DNA of 20,136 nt from an uncultured Mycolicibacterium sp. (GCF_937941905.1 NZ_CALDGS010000029.1:1-20136), one strand, 5' to 3'; positions 1 through 6,681 are shown, counted from the first letter of the stretch. The notes: generated by a model not told the origin, from the letters alone. Program-made: numbers and translations.

Positions 1-10
1 TGCTCCGCGG

Positions 11-1249
11 TCAGTGCTGCAGCGCCGGCAGCAGGTGGTAGAGGTTGGTGCCCAGCCACCACGCGCCGGCGGCCACCGCGGCGGTGAGCGTGAGCACCGT
101 CAGCAGCCAGAACCAGAAGGTGCGCCGGGCCCGCTGCCGGGCCCAGACGAACTCGTCGAGGCCGATGCCGGCGAACTGCCGCACCACCGGCTCGTCGTGC
201 AGGTCCTCCTCGGGCGGCAACCCGTCCCCGGGCTCGGCCCAGTCGGGGCGCACCAGCGCGCGGGTGTGCCCGTCGACGGGCGGGGCGGCGATGACCGAGG
301 TCGGCCCGTCGACCGGTGCGGTGGTCCGGTGCCGCTCGGCGGCCTGGTGGGCGGCGGAGTTGCGCGGCGCAGGGACCCGGAACGGCGGCAGCCCGAGCTC
401 GTCGACGATCTCGTCGAGGTGTGCGGCCATCTCGGCGGCGTCGGCGTAGCGGTCCCGCGGGTCGCGCGCGGTGGCGTGTGCCACCAGCTCGTCGAACTGC
501 GCCGGCACCCCGTCGATCACGGTGCTCGGCGGGGGCACGTCCTGGTCGAGCCGCCGGTAGGCCACCGCCAGCGCGTTGTCGCCGGTGAACGGTGTGGTGC
601 CGGTGAGCAGTTCGAAGGTCAGCACCCCGACCGAGTACACGTCGCTGCGCGGGGTGGCGTCGCCGGTGGCGACCTGCTCCGGGGACAGGTAGGCGGCGGT
701 GCCCAGGATCACGCTGGTGGAGGTGATCTTGGCCTCGGCCACCGCCCGCACCAACCCGAAGTCGGCGATCTTGACCTCGCCCTCGTCGGAGATCAGCACG
801 TTCTCCGGTTTGATGTCGCGGTGCACCAGGCCCTCGGCGTGCGCGGCGGCCAGCCCGCCCAGCACCGGGGCGAGCACCGCCGCGGCGGCGTGCGGCGGCA
901 TCGGGCCGCGTTCGCGCAGCAGCTCGCGCAGCGTGCCGCCCTCGACGAGCTCCATCACCAGGAACGGGTGCCGGCCGTCGATGCCCTGGTCGTAGACGGC
1001 GACCAGGCCGGGATTCTTGAGCCGGGCCACCGCGCGGGCCTCGCGCTGGAACCGGGTGAGGAACTGCCGGTCGTGCGCGTAGCGGGAATCCATCACCTTG
1101 CACGCCACCGGCCGGTCCAGGCGCAGATCGAGGCCGCGGTAGACGGCCGACATCCCGCCGGTCGCGATCAGCGTGTCGATCCGGTAGCGGCCGTCGAGCA
1201 CCCGGCCGACGAGCGGATCGGGGGGCGGGTAGGCGTGCACCCGGAACAT
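11..1249 (-). CDS. pknL: Serine/threonine protein kinase PknL
   Basis: A Hanks-type kinase that should phosphorylate Ser/Thr residues, anchored in the membrane with its kinase domain in the cytoplasm. Visible motifs are a Gly-rich loop at residues 29-36 (ATGGMSAV), the ATP-binding Lys51, HRDIKPEN at 143-150 with catalytic Asp145, DFG at 163-165, and an activation loop with Thr176 and Thr178 before GTAAYLSPE. One transmembrane helix lies near the C-terminus (about 375-397), and the tail after it is too short for PASTA domains. This matches M. tuberculosis PknL (399 aa; here 412). It diverges from the homologue of its known substrate Rv2175c. The ATG at 1249 gives the full frame. The GTG at 1240 (Val4) is an alternative because a -10-like TAACAT ends 7 nt upstream of it on the minus strand. 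Family identity is firm; the exact start is not. Confidence 0.95.
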   Translation of the reverse strand: MFRVHAYPPPDPLVGRVLDGRYRIDTLIATGGMSAVYRGLDLRLDRPVACKVMDSRYAHDRQFLTRFQREARAVARLKNPGLVAVYDQGIDGRHPFLVMELVEGGTLRELLRERGPMPPHAAAAVLAPVLGGLAAAHAEGLVHRDIKPENVLISDEGEVKIADFGLVRAVAEAKITSTSVILGTAAYLSPEQVATGDATPRSDVYSVGVLTFELLTGTTPFTGDNALAVAYRRLDQDVPPPSTVIDGVPAQFDELVAHATARDPRDRYADAAEMAAHLDEIVDELGLPPFRVPAPRNSAAHQAAERHRTTAPVDGPTSVIAAPPVDGHTRALVRPDWAEPGDGLPPEEDLHDEPVVRQFAGIGLDEFVWARQRARRTFWFWLLTVLTLTAAVAAGAWWLGTNLYHLLPALQH

Positions 1250-1253
1250 GTTA
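1248..1253 (-). promoter_or_regulatory. Candidate -10 element for pknL
   Basis: On the minus strand TAACAT fits the mycobacterial TAnnnT -10 pattern. It overlaps the annotated pknL ATG and is followed by 7 nt and then an in-frame GTG (position 1240). That geometry would give a leaderless pknL mRNA starting at codon 4. No Shine-Dalgarno sequence precedes the ATG at 1249. This is inference from spacing only. Confidence 0.3.
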
Positions 1254-1271
1254 CGGAGGCGTCGGTGGCCC

Positions 1272-1277
1272 TAGACT
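1272..1277 (+). promoter_or_regulatory. -10 element of a probable leaderless promoter for the Rv2175c homologue
   Basis: TAGACT matches TAnnnT and is followed by exactly 6 nt (CGACGC) and then the GTG start at 1284, so transcription would begin at or next to the start codon. There is no Shine-Dalgarno sequence upstream. The first three bases of the hexamer (TAG, 1272-1274) are also an in-frame stop that fixes the start downstream. Leaderless GTG/ATG transcripts of this form are common in mycobacteria. Confidence 0.6.
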
Positions 1278-1283
1278 CGACGC

Positions 1284-1688
1284 GTGAGCACCATTCCCGC
1301 CGCCGAAGACGTCCTCGGTCCCGACGAGGCGGTCTACGATCTGCCGACGGTCGCCGAGCTGCTCGGCATCCCGATCACCAAGGTGCACCAGCAGCTGCGC
1401 GACGGCCAGCTCATCGCGGTGCGCCGCAACGGGATTCCGGTGGTGCCGCAGATCTTCTTCGACGCCGACGGCAACGTGGTCAAGAGCCTGCCCGGGCTGC
1501 TGACGCTGCTGCGCGACGGCGGCTACCGCGAGACCGAGATCCTGCGCTGGCTGTTCACCCCGGACGAGTCGCTGACCATCACCCGCGACGGCAGCCGAGA
1601 GCGGCGGTCCAACGTGCGGCCGGTCGACGCGCTGCACTCGCACCAGGCCCGCGAGGTGGTGCGCCGCGCCCAGGCGATGGCCTACTGA
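1284..1688 (+). CDS. Winged helix-turn-helix DNA-binding protein, Rv2175c homologue (PknL substrate family)
   Basis: A small cytoplasmic DNA-binding protein (134 aa) of the Rv2175c family, which in M. tuberculosis is a winged-HTH protein phosphorylated by the neighbouring kinase PknL. The HTH falls at about residues 20-50 (YDLPTVAELLGIPITKV, then a wing around AVRRNG), and the C-terminal part (SLPGLLTLL, EILRWLFTPDESLTITRDGSR, HQAREVVRRAQAMAY in pieces) is close to the M. tuberculosis protein. The start is the GTG at 1284: an in-frame TAG at 1272 rules out any longer form. The M. tuberculosis protein (146 aa) has about 12 extra N-terminal residues including the phosphorylated Thr9; this one lacks them, with only Thr3 near the N-terminus. 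Its DNA target and regulon cannot be read from the sequence. Confidence 0.9.
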   Translation: MSTIPAAEDVLGPDEAVYDLPTVAELLGIPITKVHQQLRDGQLIAVRRNGIPVVPQIFFDADGNVVKSLPGLLTLLRDGGYRETEILRWLFTPDESLTITRDGSRERRSNVRPVDALHSHQAREVVRRAQAMAY

Positions 1689-1706
1689 CGGGGCCTACTC
1701 GCCCCG
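1689..1706. terminator. Possible bidirectional hairpin between convergent genes
   Basis: CGGGGC and GCCCCG form a perfect 6-bp stem with a 6-nt loop. It starts at the first base after the Rv2175c-homologue stop and overlaps the mptA stop. The two genes converge with only 6 bp between them. There is no T tract on either side, so if it terminates transcription it would be as a weak, non-canonical element. Confidence 0.35.
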
Positions 1707-3203
1707 CGCCGGCTCCGGTGCCCGCGCCAGCGACCACCACGCCACCGCCGCGCACGCGGTGGCCAGCAGCACGTGGGTCAACGAGTACATGCCGTGGGCG
1801 CCATCGGGTTTGAAGATCACCATCACCCAGGTCGACACCGCGGCGATGACCGCGATGGCCGCCCGGCTCTGGAACACCGCCGCCGCGGCGGCCAGCGGCC
1901 AGGTGTAGTACCAGGGCAGCGCGGCGGGCACGAACAGCACCACGATCACCATCGCCACCGCGATCCCGGCCAGCGCGTCGCGGTCGGTGCGGCGGCAGCG
2001 CCACCACACCACCGGCAGCGACACCGCGATGATCGCGATGCCGATGATCCGGGCCACCTCCAGCACCGCGTAGAAGTTCACCGGGAAGAAGATGCCGCCG
2101 ACCGAGTTGATCAGGTTGGACACCGCGGTCGGGACGGTCAGCCAGTTGATGATCTTCACCGAGCCGGCCAGCGCGGTCAGCCAGCCCAGCCCGACCCCGG
2201 CCACCCAGGTGGCGATCGCGAACACCGCCGCGAACAACCCGATCGAGGCCACCGTGGCCAGCGCGAAGGCCTTGGGCGCGGGCAGGTTCCGGCGCTGCTG
2301 CAGATGCCGCATCCACACCCAGACCAGGAACGGCAGCGCGATGCCTGCGGTGGCCTTCACCGCCACCGCGACGGCCGCCACCACCACCGCCCAGGCGTCC
2401 CGGCCGGCGAAGCCGAGCGCGATCGCGGCGGCCATCAGGCCGACCATCAGCATCTCGTTGTGCACCCCGCCCATCAGATGAATGATCACCAGCGGGTTGA
2501 GCACGCAGATCCACAGCGCCGCCGCCCCGTCGCTGCCCAGGTGCCGCGCGATGCGCACGGTCGCCCAGATGAGCAGCAGCAGCCCGGGCAGCATGCACAG
2601 CCGCAGCAGCATGGTGCCGGCCACCACGTTCTCGCCGACCACCATCGTGACGAACTTGGCCACCAGGATGAACACCGGCCCGTACGGCGCGGTGGTGGTG
2701 GTCCAGATCGGACTGACGTCGTCGAGCAACGGATTCGGGTTCTCCACCGGGCCGACCTCGTACGGGTCGAAGCCGTCCCGCAGCAGCGCGCCCTGCGCCA
2801 GGTAGGAGTAGGTGTCGCGGCTGAACACCGGCACGCTCAGCAGCAGCGGAGCCAGCCAGAACCCGGTGGTGGCGATCATCGTGTACTCGCTGACGGCGCG
2901 CTCGATCACCCGCCGGCCCAGCCACAGCCAGGCGATGAGCATCAGCCCGACGCCGGTCCACAGCAGCAGCGAGGACACCACCAGGCCGTGGCCGTAGCGC
3001 AGCCAGGACAGGTGTGCCGACTCCAGCAGCGGGTCGTGCACCCGGGTGCTGCCCGCGCCCACCCCGCCGGCGGTGATCAGCGCCGCCCCCAGACACCCCA
3101 GCAGCGCCGGTTTGGCGGCCGGCGACGCGGCGAACCGGGAGAGTCGCGAATACTGCTGCGCCAGCTCGGTTCTCGGGGAGTGCATGGGAGTCGCGGCGGT
3201 CAT
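1695..3203 (-). CDS. mptA: Polyprenyl-phosphomannose-dependent alpha-(1->6)-mannosyltransferase MptA
   Basis: A polytopic GT-C glycosyltransferase (502 aa; M. tuberculosis Rv2174 is 516 aa) that uses polyprenyl-phosphate mannose on the outer face of the membrane to extend the alpha-1,6-mannan backbone of lipomannan and lipoarabinomannan. Many hydrophobic segments are visible, starting at about residues 33-50, 74-96 and 108-126. The first large outer loop carries the acidic motif SRDTYSYLAQG (Asp130), typical of GT-C catalytic loops, followed by DPY. The ATG at 3203 follows a GAGGGG ribosome site, and the frame begins only 5 bp after the idsA2 stop, so the two are probably cotranscribed. The open frame continues upstream through idsA2 without homology, so the longer start is rejected. 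Met7 is a possible alternative start. Confidence 0.92.
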   Translation of the reverse strand: MTAATPMHSPRTELAQQYSRLSRFAASPAAKPALLGCLGAALITAGGVGAGSTRVHDPLLESAHLSWLRYGHGLVVSSLLLWTGVGLMLIAWLWLGRRVIERAVSEYTMIATTGFWLAPLLLSVPVFSRDTYSYLAQGALLRDGFDPYEVGPVENPNPLLDDVSPIWTTTTAPYGPVFILVAKFVTMVVGENVVAGTMLLRLCMLPGLLLLIWATVRIARHLGSDGAAALWICVLNPLVIIHLMGGVHNEMLMVGLMAAAIALGFAGRDAWAVVVAAVAVAVKATAGIALPFLVWVWMRHLQQRRNLPAPKAFALATVASIGLFAAVFAIATWVAGVGLGWLTALAGSVKIINWLTVPTAVSNLINSVGGIFFPVNFYAVLEVARIIGIAIIAVSLPVVWWRCRRTDRDALAGIAVAMVIVVLFVPAALPWYYTWPLAAAAAVFQSRAAIAVIAAVSTWVMVIFKPDGAHGMYSLTHVLLATACAAVAWWSLARAPEPARGE

Positions 3204-3208
3204 GCCCC

Positions 3209-4300
3209 TCAGGCCGTCCGGTTGGCGGCCGCCCGCGCCAACTCGGTGAGGCCGATCCTGGCGGCGTCGTTGATGGGCGCGGCGGCGAGCTCGTCGAGCG
3301 CGCCCTGCAGCAGCGACTCGATGCGCTGCTCGACCGCGGCCAGCGCGCCCACCGACTCGATCACCTCGCACAGCTCGCGCACCTGCGCGTCGGTCAGGTC
3401 GGTGCCGATCGAGGTGCGCAGCAGCTTGGCCGCGACCGGGTCGGTCCGCTCGGCCAGTTCGACGGCCTCGGCCAGCAGCACGGTGCGCTTGCCGGAGCGC
3501 AGGTCGTCGCCGGAGGGCTTGCCGGTCACCGCCGGGTCGCCGAACACGCCGAGCACGTCGTCGCGCAGCTGGAACGCCACCCCCAGGTCGTTGCCGACCC
3601 GGTGGAAGATCTCCAGCACGTCGGGCCGGTCCGCGGCGGCGGCCGCGCCCAGCTGCAGCGGTCGGGTGATCGTGTAGGAGGCGGTCTTGTAGGTGTTGAC
3701 CGTCATCGCCGCGGCGACGGTGTCGGCACCGGAGGACTCGTGCACGATGTCGAGGAACTGCCCGCCGAGCACCTCGGTGCGGATGTCGGACCACACCCGC
3801 TGCACCCGCCGGTGCGCGTCGGCCGGCAGCTCGGCGGTGGCGACGATGTCGTCGGCCCACACCAGGGCCAGGTCGCCGGCCAGGATGGCCGCGGACAGGC
3901 CGAACTGCTCGGGCGAGCCCAGCCACTGCCGGCTGCGGTGGGTCTCGGCGAAGTGCCGGTGCACGGTGGGCAGCCCGCGGCGGGTGGCCGAGTCGTCGAT
4001 GACGTCGTCGTGCACCAGGGCGCAGGCGTGCAGCAGCTCCAGTGCGGAGAACAGCCGCATCACCGCCGGGTCGATGACGTCACCGGGGTCCTCCGGGACC
4101 ACCGCGCGCCAGCCCCAGTAGGCGAACAGCGGGCGCACCCGTTTGCCGCCGCGGAGCACGAACTCCTCGACGGCGGCGGTCAGTGCGCCGTACTCCGGGC
4201 CGATGTAGGCACACGCCTCGCGGCGCTCGCCGAGATACCGCCGTAACTGCTCGGTGACGGCGCGAACCAATTCCGCGGTCGACGGTGCCGCAGCATGCAC
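3209..4300 (-). CDS. idsA2: Polyprenyl (geranylgeranyl-type) diphosphate synthase IdsA2
   Basis: A trans-isoprenyl diphosphate synthase (363 aa) that condenses isopentenyl diphosphate with an allylic diphosphate in the cytosol. The family signatures are in order: GGKRVRP at 51-57, the first Asp-rich motif DDVIDD at 98-103 followed by RRG, KTASYT near the middle, and the second Asp region QLRDDVLGVFGDP followed by TGKPSGDDLRSGKRT. The second motif reads DDVLG rather than DDxxD, as I recall for other actinobacterial IdsA proteins. It matches M. tuberculosis Rv2173 (352 aa). Product length cannot be fixed from sequence. It starts with GTG at 4300, with only a distant AAAGGGG upstream. It is followed after 5 bp by mptA, which consumes polyprenyl-phosphate sugar; a supply link is plausible but inferred. 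Leu19 uses the rare TTA codon. Confidence 0.92.
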   Translation of the reverse strand: MHAAAPSTAELVRAVTEQLRRYLGERREACAYIGPEYGALTAAVEEFVLRGGKRVRPLFAYWGWRAVVPEDPGDVIDPAVMRLFSALELLHACALVHDDVIDDSATRRGLPTVHRHFAETHRSRQWLGSPEQFGLSAAILAGDLALVWADDIVATAELPADAHRRVQRVWSDIRTEVLGGQFLDIVHESSGADTVAAAMTVNTYKTASYTITRPLQLGAAAAADRPDVLEIFHRVGNDLGVAFQLRDDVLGVFGDPAVTGKPSGDDLRSGKRTVLLAEAVELAERTDPVAAKLLRTSIGTDLTDAQVRELCEVIESVGALAAVEQRIESLLQGALDELAAAPINDAARIGLTELARAAANRTA

Positions 4301-4340
4301 GCTCAGCGGGCGCCCCTTTCTGTGCCGGATCCGGGTGTCC

Positions 4341-4346
4341 AGCGTA
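4341..4346 (-). promoter_or_regulatory. Candidate -10 for idsA2-mptA in the lppM-idsA2 gap
   Basis: The 85-bp gap 4301-4385 is the widest break within this minus-strand gene series. On the minus strand it contains TACGCT (TAnnnT), about 40 nt before the idsA2 GTG, so idsA2-mptA could have its own promoter. A perfect 10-bp palindrome CCGGATCCGG (4325-4334) sits beside the predicted start point. There is no clear -35. M. tuberculosis has Rv2172c at this position; nothing coding is seen here. Confidence 0.3.
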
Positions 4347-4385
4347 GAACCTGCGGCCGGATCGCACGAACTCGATCGCGCCGGG

Positions 4386-5078
4386 TCACGACTCGACGAC
4401 CTCGGGGTCGCCGGGTTTCGGCGAACGGTCCCGGCTCACCCAGGCCAGCACGCCGATCACCCCGGACACCAGCAGCGAGGCCACGGCCAGCCAGATCGCC
4501 GCGACGGTGAACGAGCGGGCGCTCGGGTCGGTGTAGCGGGCCTGGGCGTTCATCGTGGTCACCACGCCCGGCTTGAGCGTCCACTCCACGATGCCGGCGG
4601 CGATCCGGTCGCCGTTGGTGGAGGTCACCTCGCCGGGGAAGGACACCGTCAGCGACACCTCGGCGTCCGGATCGTCGAGCAGGGTGAGGTCCACCCGGCC
4701 CTCCAGGATGACCAGGTCGCCGGCCCGGCGCAGGGTGATGTCGGTGGCCGCGGCCTCCCGGTTCAGGTTGGCCAGCTGCGGCACCTCGGCGAAAGTCAGG
4801 TCGGAGAACACCGCCTGCGAGCCGACGAACCCGTCGCGCTCGTAGTCGGTGACGGCGACCTTGCTGGCGAACGGCAGGTTGTTGACCAGCTGCGGGCCCT
4901 TGTCGTCGGGCCCCTTGGCCTTGGCGGCCACGACGACCTGGCCGCTCACCCGGTCGTCGGGGGAGACGGTCAGCGAGGCGCGCACGCGCACACACCCGCT
5001 GACCACCGGGATCAGCAGCAGCGCCAGCAACAGGGCCAGCAGGCGGGTGGGGCGGGACTGCGCTCGCACGACCGTCAT
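4386..5078 (-). CDS. lppM: Lipoprotein LppM
   Basis: A lipid-anchored envelope protein (230 aa; M. tuberculosis Rv2171 is about 227 aa). The N-terminus has Arg residues, a Leu-rich hydrophobic core at 13-24 and a lipobox V26-S-G-C29, so Cys29 should be lipidated after signal peptidase II cleavage. A beta-rich middle domain follows (VSGQVVVAAKAKG onward), then a second hydrophobic helix near the C-terminus (about 187-210) and a charged tail ending EVVES. In M. tuberculosis LppM has been linked to interference with phagosome maturation; whether that applies in this organism is unknown. The ATG at 5078 was chosen because it directly precedes the signal peptide. The open frame extends further upstream through the acetyltransferase gene without any signal. 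It lies 29 bp after that gene and is likely cotranscribed with it. Confidence 0.9.
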   Translation of the reverse strand: MTVVRAQSRPTRLLALLLALLLIPVVSGCVRVRASLTVSPDDRVSGQVVVAAKAKGPDDKGPQLVNNLPFASKVAVTDYERDGFVGSQAVFSDLTFAEVPQLANLNREAAATDITLRRAGDLVILEGRVDLTLLDDPDAEVSLTVSFPGEVTSTNGDRIAAGIVEWTLKPGVVTTMNAQARYTDPSARSFTVAAIWLAVASLLVSGVIGVLAWVSRDRSPKPGDPEVVES

Positions 5079-5107
5079 CGTGCCAGATGCCACAGCGGGT
5101 GCGGGGG

Positions 5108-5704
5108 TCAGAGGGGCAGCTGCCGGCCCAGCACCGCGAACGCCCGCGGATCCCCGGCGAAGTGGTAGTCGCGGATGATGTCGGTGAACCCCAGCCGCCG
5201 GTAGAGCCGCCAGGCCCGGTTGGCCTCGCCGTTGATCTCCGGGGTGCTCAGCAGCACGTAGTGCTCCGGCCGGCCGGCCAGCAGCCGGCGCAGCAGCGCC
5301 TCGCCCAGGCCGCGGCCCTGGGCGCGGGGGTGGATGTGCAGCTCGGTGAGTTCGAAGTAGCTCGACAGCAGCTCGTCGATGCGGGCCCGGTCGGCCCCGG
5401 TGCGGCGCAGGCCGGCCAGCACCTGCTGCTGCCACCACTGGTCGGGCGCACCGCAGTAGCCGTAGCCGATGCCGATGATCGGGGCGTCGGCCAGCGCGGC
5501 GGGGGACAGGTCGGTCCGGTCGTCGGGCACCTCCACCGCGGCGACGGCCTTCCACCCGCGCCGGCGGGTGTGCTCCAGCCACATCGACGCGCGCTGGTTC
5601 TCGGTGCCGCGCGGATACCGCATCGCGTCGACGTAGACGGTGAGCGCCTCGTGCAGTCGGCGCTGCATGTCACCGGGCGACAGATCGATCAGATGTGCCG
5701 CCAC
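5108..5704 (-). CDS. GNAT-family N-acetyltransferase, Rv2170 homologue
   Basis: A 198-aa protein with a C-terminal GNAT fold. The acetyl-CoA pyrophosphate-binding motif RAQGRGLGEALLRRL is clear (Q/RxxGxG/A type), preceded by strand residues ELHIHP and followed by NGEANRAWRLYRRLGFTDI in short pieces, a normal GNAT motif B arrangement. The M. tuberculosis counterpart Rv2170 (206 aa) has been reported to acetylate lysines of isocitrate lyase; the substrate here is not visible from sequence. The start is GTG at 5704 with a GGAAGGA ribosome site about 10 nt upstream. It is the first gene of a minus-strand run (acetyltransferase, lppM, idsA2, mptA) and diverges from the DUF3040 gene. Confidence 0.88.
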   Translation of the reverse strand: MAAHLIDLSPGDMQRRLHEALTVYVDAMRYPRGTENQRASMWLEHTRRRGWKAVAAVEVPDDRTDLSPAALADAPIIGIGYGYCGAPDQWWQQQVLAGLRRTGADRARIDELLSSYFELTELHIHPRAQGRGLGEALLRRLLAGRPEHYVLLSTPEINGEANRAWRLYRRLGFTDIIRDYHFAGDPRAFAVLGRQLPL

Positions 5705-5734
5705 GTCACCGTGTTCCTTCCCGCGCTCCGTGTG

Positions 5735-5763
5735 GTCGGGACCCGGTCGGGACCCGTCGGGAC
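5735..5763. repeat. Three phased GTCGGGAC direct repeats (candidate operator)
   Basis: The octamer GTCGGGAC occurs at 5735, 5746 and 5756, spaced 11 and 10 bp, so all three face the same side of the helix. The first two lie in identical GGTCGGGACC decamers. They sit between the candidate minus-strand promoter (about 5770-5799) and the acetyltransferase start, in what would be the 5' leader of that operon. A helically phased repeat set suits an operator; the binding protein is unknown. Confidence 0.5.
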
Positions 5764-5769
5764 ACCGCC

Positions 5770-5799
5770 ATTATCCGGCCGGTACGGCGGGGCTTCGAA
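5770..5799 (-). promoter_or_regulatory. Candidate promoter for the acetyltransferase-lppM operon
   Basis: On the minus strand GATAAT (5775-5770) matches five of six bases of TATAAT. An 18-bp spacer separates it from TTCGAA (5799-5794) as a weak -35. Transcription would start near 5763, just upstream of the three GTCGGGAC repeats. Inferred from pattern only. Confidence 0.4.
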
Positions 5800-5859
5800 G
5801 TGCGGTCGGCGTCATAGAATCGGCCGGACAACTTGGTGGTACCGGTCTGTGCGACCTCG

Positions 5860-5865
5860 TATCAT
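5860..5865 (+). promoter_or_regulatory. Candidate -10 for the DUF3040 gene
   Basis: TATCAT fits TAnnnT and lies about 75 bp before the ATG at 5941. TAGAAT at 5815-5820 is a second candidate farther upstream. Neither has a convincing -35; TTGGTG at 5833-5838 is spaced 21 bp from TATCAT, which is too far. Confidence 0.3.
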
Positions 5866-5940
5866 GACAGGTGAAGACCCGCAAACACGAGCGGGACACG
5901 TGGTGGACAAACCGGCCGCGGCGGTCAAAGGGAGGGACAC

Positions 5941-6333
5941 ATGCCACTCTCCGATCATGAGCAGCGCATGCTCGATCAGATCGAGAGCGCGCTCTATGCC
6001 GAGGACCCCAAGTTCGCGTCGACCGTTCGCGGCGGCACGTTCCGGGCTCCGTCGGCCCGGCGCCGCCTGCAGGGCGCGGGGTTGTTCGTGGTCGGGCTGG
6101 CGCTCCTGGTCGCCGGGGTGGCCATCAAGGCGACGATGATCGGTGGCTTCCCCATCCTGTCGGTGGTCGGCTTCGTGCTGATGTTCGGTGGCGTGGTGTT
6201 CGCGATCACCGGCCCGCGGGTCGGCGGGTTCGACGGCTTCGCCGAGCCGGAGCGGCCGAAGCGCCAGAAGGGTGCCGGCGGCTCGTTCACCAGTCGGATG
6301 GAGGAGCGGTTCCGCCGGCGGTTCGAGGACTGA
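5941..6333 (+). CDS. DUF3040 small membrane protein, Rv2169c homologue
   Basis: A 130-aa protein of the actinobacterial DUF3040 family (M. tuberculosis Rv2169c). It begins with the family hallmark MPLSDHEQRMLDQIE and ALYAEDPKFAS, followed by two transmembrane helices at about residues 44-61 and 66-85, and ends in a basic cytoplasmic-looking tail with Arg/Lys clusters (RRRF near the end). The ATG at 5941 is preceded by a strong GGGAGGG ribosome site 4 nt upstream. It is monocistronic: divergent from the acetyltransferase gene and closed by an intrinsic terminator. Function is unknown; the conserved position next to mraZ hints at an envelope role, but that is inference. Confidence 0.9.
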   Translation: MPLSDHEQRMLDQIESALYAEDPKFASTVRGGTFRAPSARRRLQGAGLFVVGLALLVAGVAIKATMIGGFPILSVVGFVLMFGGVVFAITGPRVGGFDGFAEPERPKRQKGAGGSFTSRMEERFRRRFED

Positions 6334-6360
6334 CCGCAGCAGCGCTGCGGCGACAGACGC

Positions 6361-6397
6361 AAGCCGGGGCGGCCCATCGGGGCCGCCCCGGCTTTTT
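6361..6397 (+). terminator. Intrinsic terminator after the DUF3040 gene
   Basis: A perfect 14-bp GC-rich stem (6361-6374 paired with 6381-6394) with a 6-nt loop is followed by T residues (6393-6397). It starts 27 bp after the DUF3040 stop. This is a textbook rho-independent terminator, uncommon in quality for a mycobacterium. It insulates mraZ from upstream transcription. Confidence 0.9.
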
Positions 6398-6487
6398 GTC
6401 GTCCCCCGCCCTTGGTCTTCCGGGCCCGGCGTGTCCCTCCAGGGAGGGTGCGCGCCCCACCGGCGCCGGTCGATCGCGGCGGTTGCG

Positions 6488-6514
6488 CCCCAATCGTTCC
6501 CCACTTCGCCCCAC
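6488..6514 (-). promoter_or_regulatory. Minus-strand GTGGGG box array (MraZ-like operator)
   Basis: Reading the minus strand, GTGGGG occurs at 6514-6509 and 6504-6499 (10 bp apart). A third TTGGGG follows at 6493-6488, one base out of phase (11 bp). This TGGGG-N5-TGGGG layout is the pattern known for MraZ boxes in E. coli (TGGGN repeats with 5-nt spacers), but here it points away from mraZ. A further isolated copy lies at 6460-6455. No gene start faces this array. Confidence 0.5.
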
Positions 6515-6588
6515 CGCCGCCGACGTGCGGTTTTTCCTGGTCGTCGGGCGGTGCCATGTGCCCGGTGGTGGGGCGCCGGCCCGGTGAA

Positions 6589-6681
6589 GTGGTGGATGGT
6601 GGGGAGATCCGCCACACTCGGTGTGCCGGAATGGAGCGAAGTGGGGGATTGTGGGGTAAAGTGGCGGACAACGGAGTGGGA
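6589..6681 (+). promoter_or_regulatory. Plus-strand GTGGGG box arrays upstream of mraZ (MraZ operator)
   Basis: GTGGGG occurs at 6641 and 6651 and GTGGCG at 6661, exactly 10 bp apart, with a degenerate ATGGAG in phase at 6631 and another GTGGGA at 6676. A second pair, GTGGTG at 6589 and GTGGGG at 6599, is also 10 bp apart. A CACAC-TCG-GTGTG inverted repeat (6613-6625) lies between the two groups. MraZ is known to bind direct TGGGN repeats with 5-nt spacers upstream of its own gene and repress it, so autoregulation is likely. TAAAGT at 6657-6662 could be the -10, placing the boxes over the promoter. Confidence 0.65.

Noticed and set aside
14..1813. Long plus-strand open frame opposite pknL running through the Rv2175c homologue
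   Set aside because: It is the antisense of a clear kinase gene, biased to Arg/Gly/Val/His, and crosses a confident gene in another frame.
3204..3926. Upstream extension of the mptA frame across idsA2
   Set aside because: The added residues are shadow of idsA2. The conserved MptA-like N-terminus and a GAGGGG ribosome site place the start at 3203.
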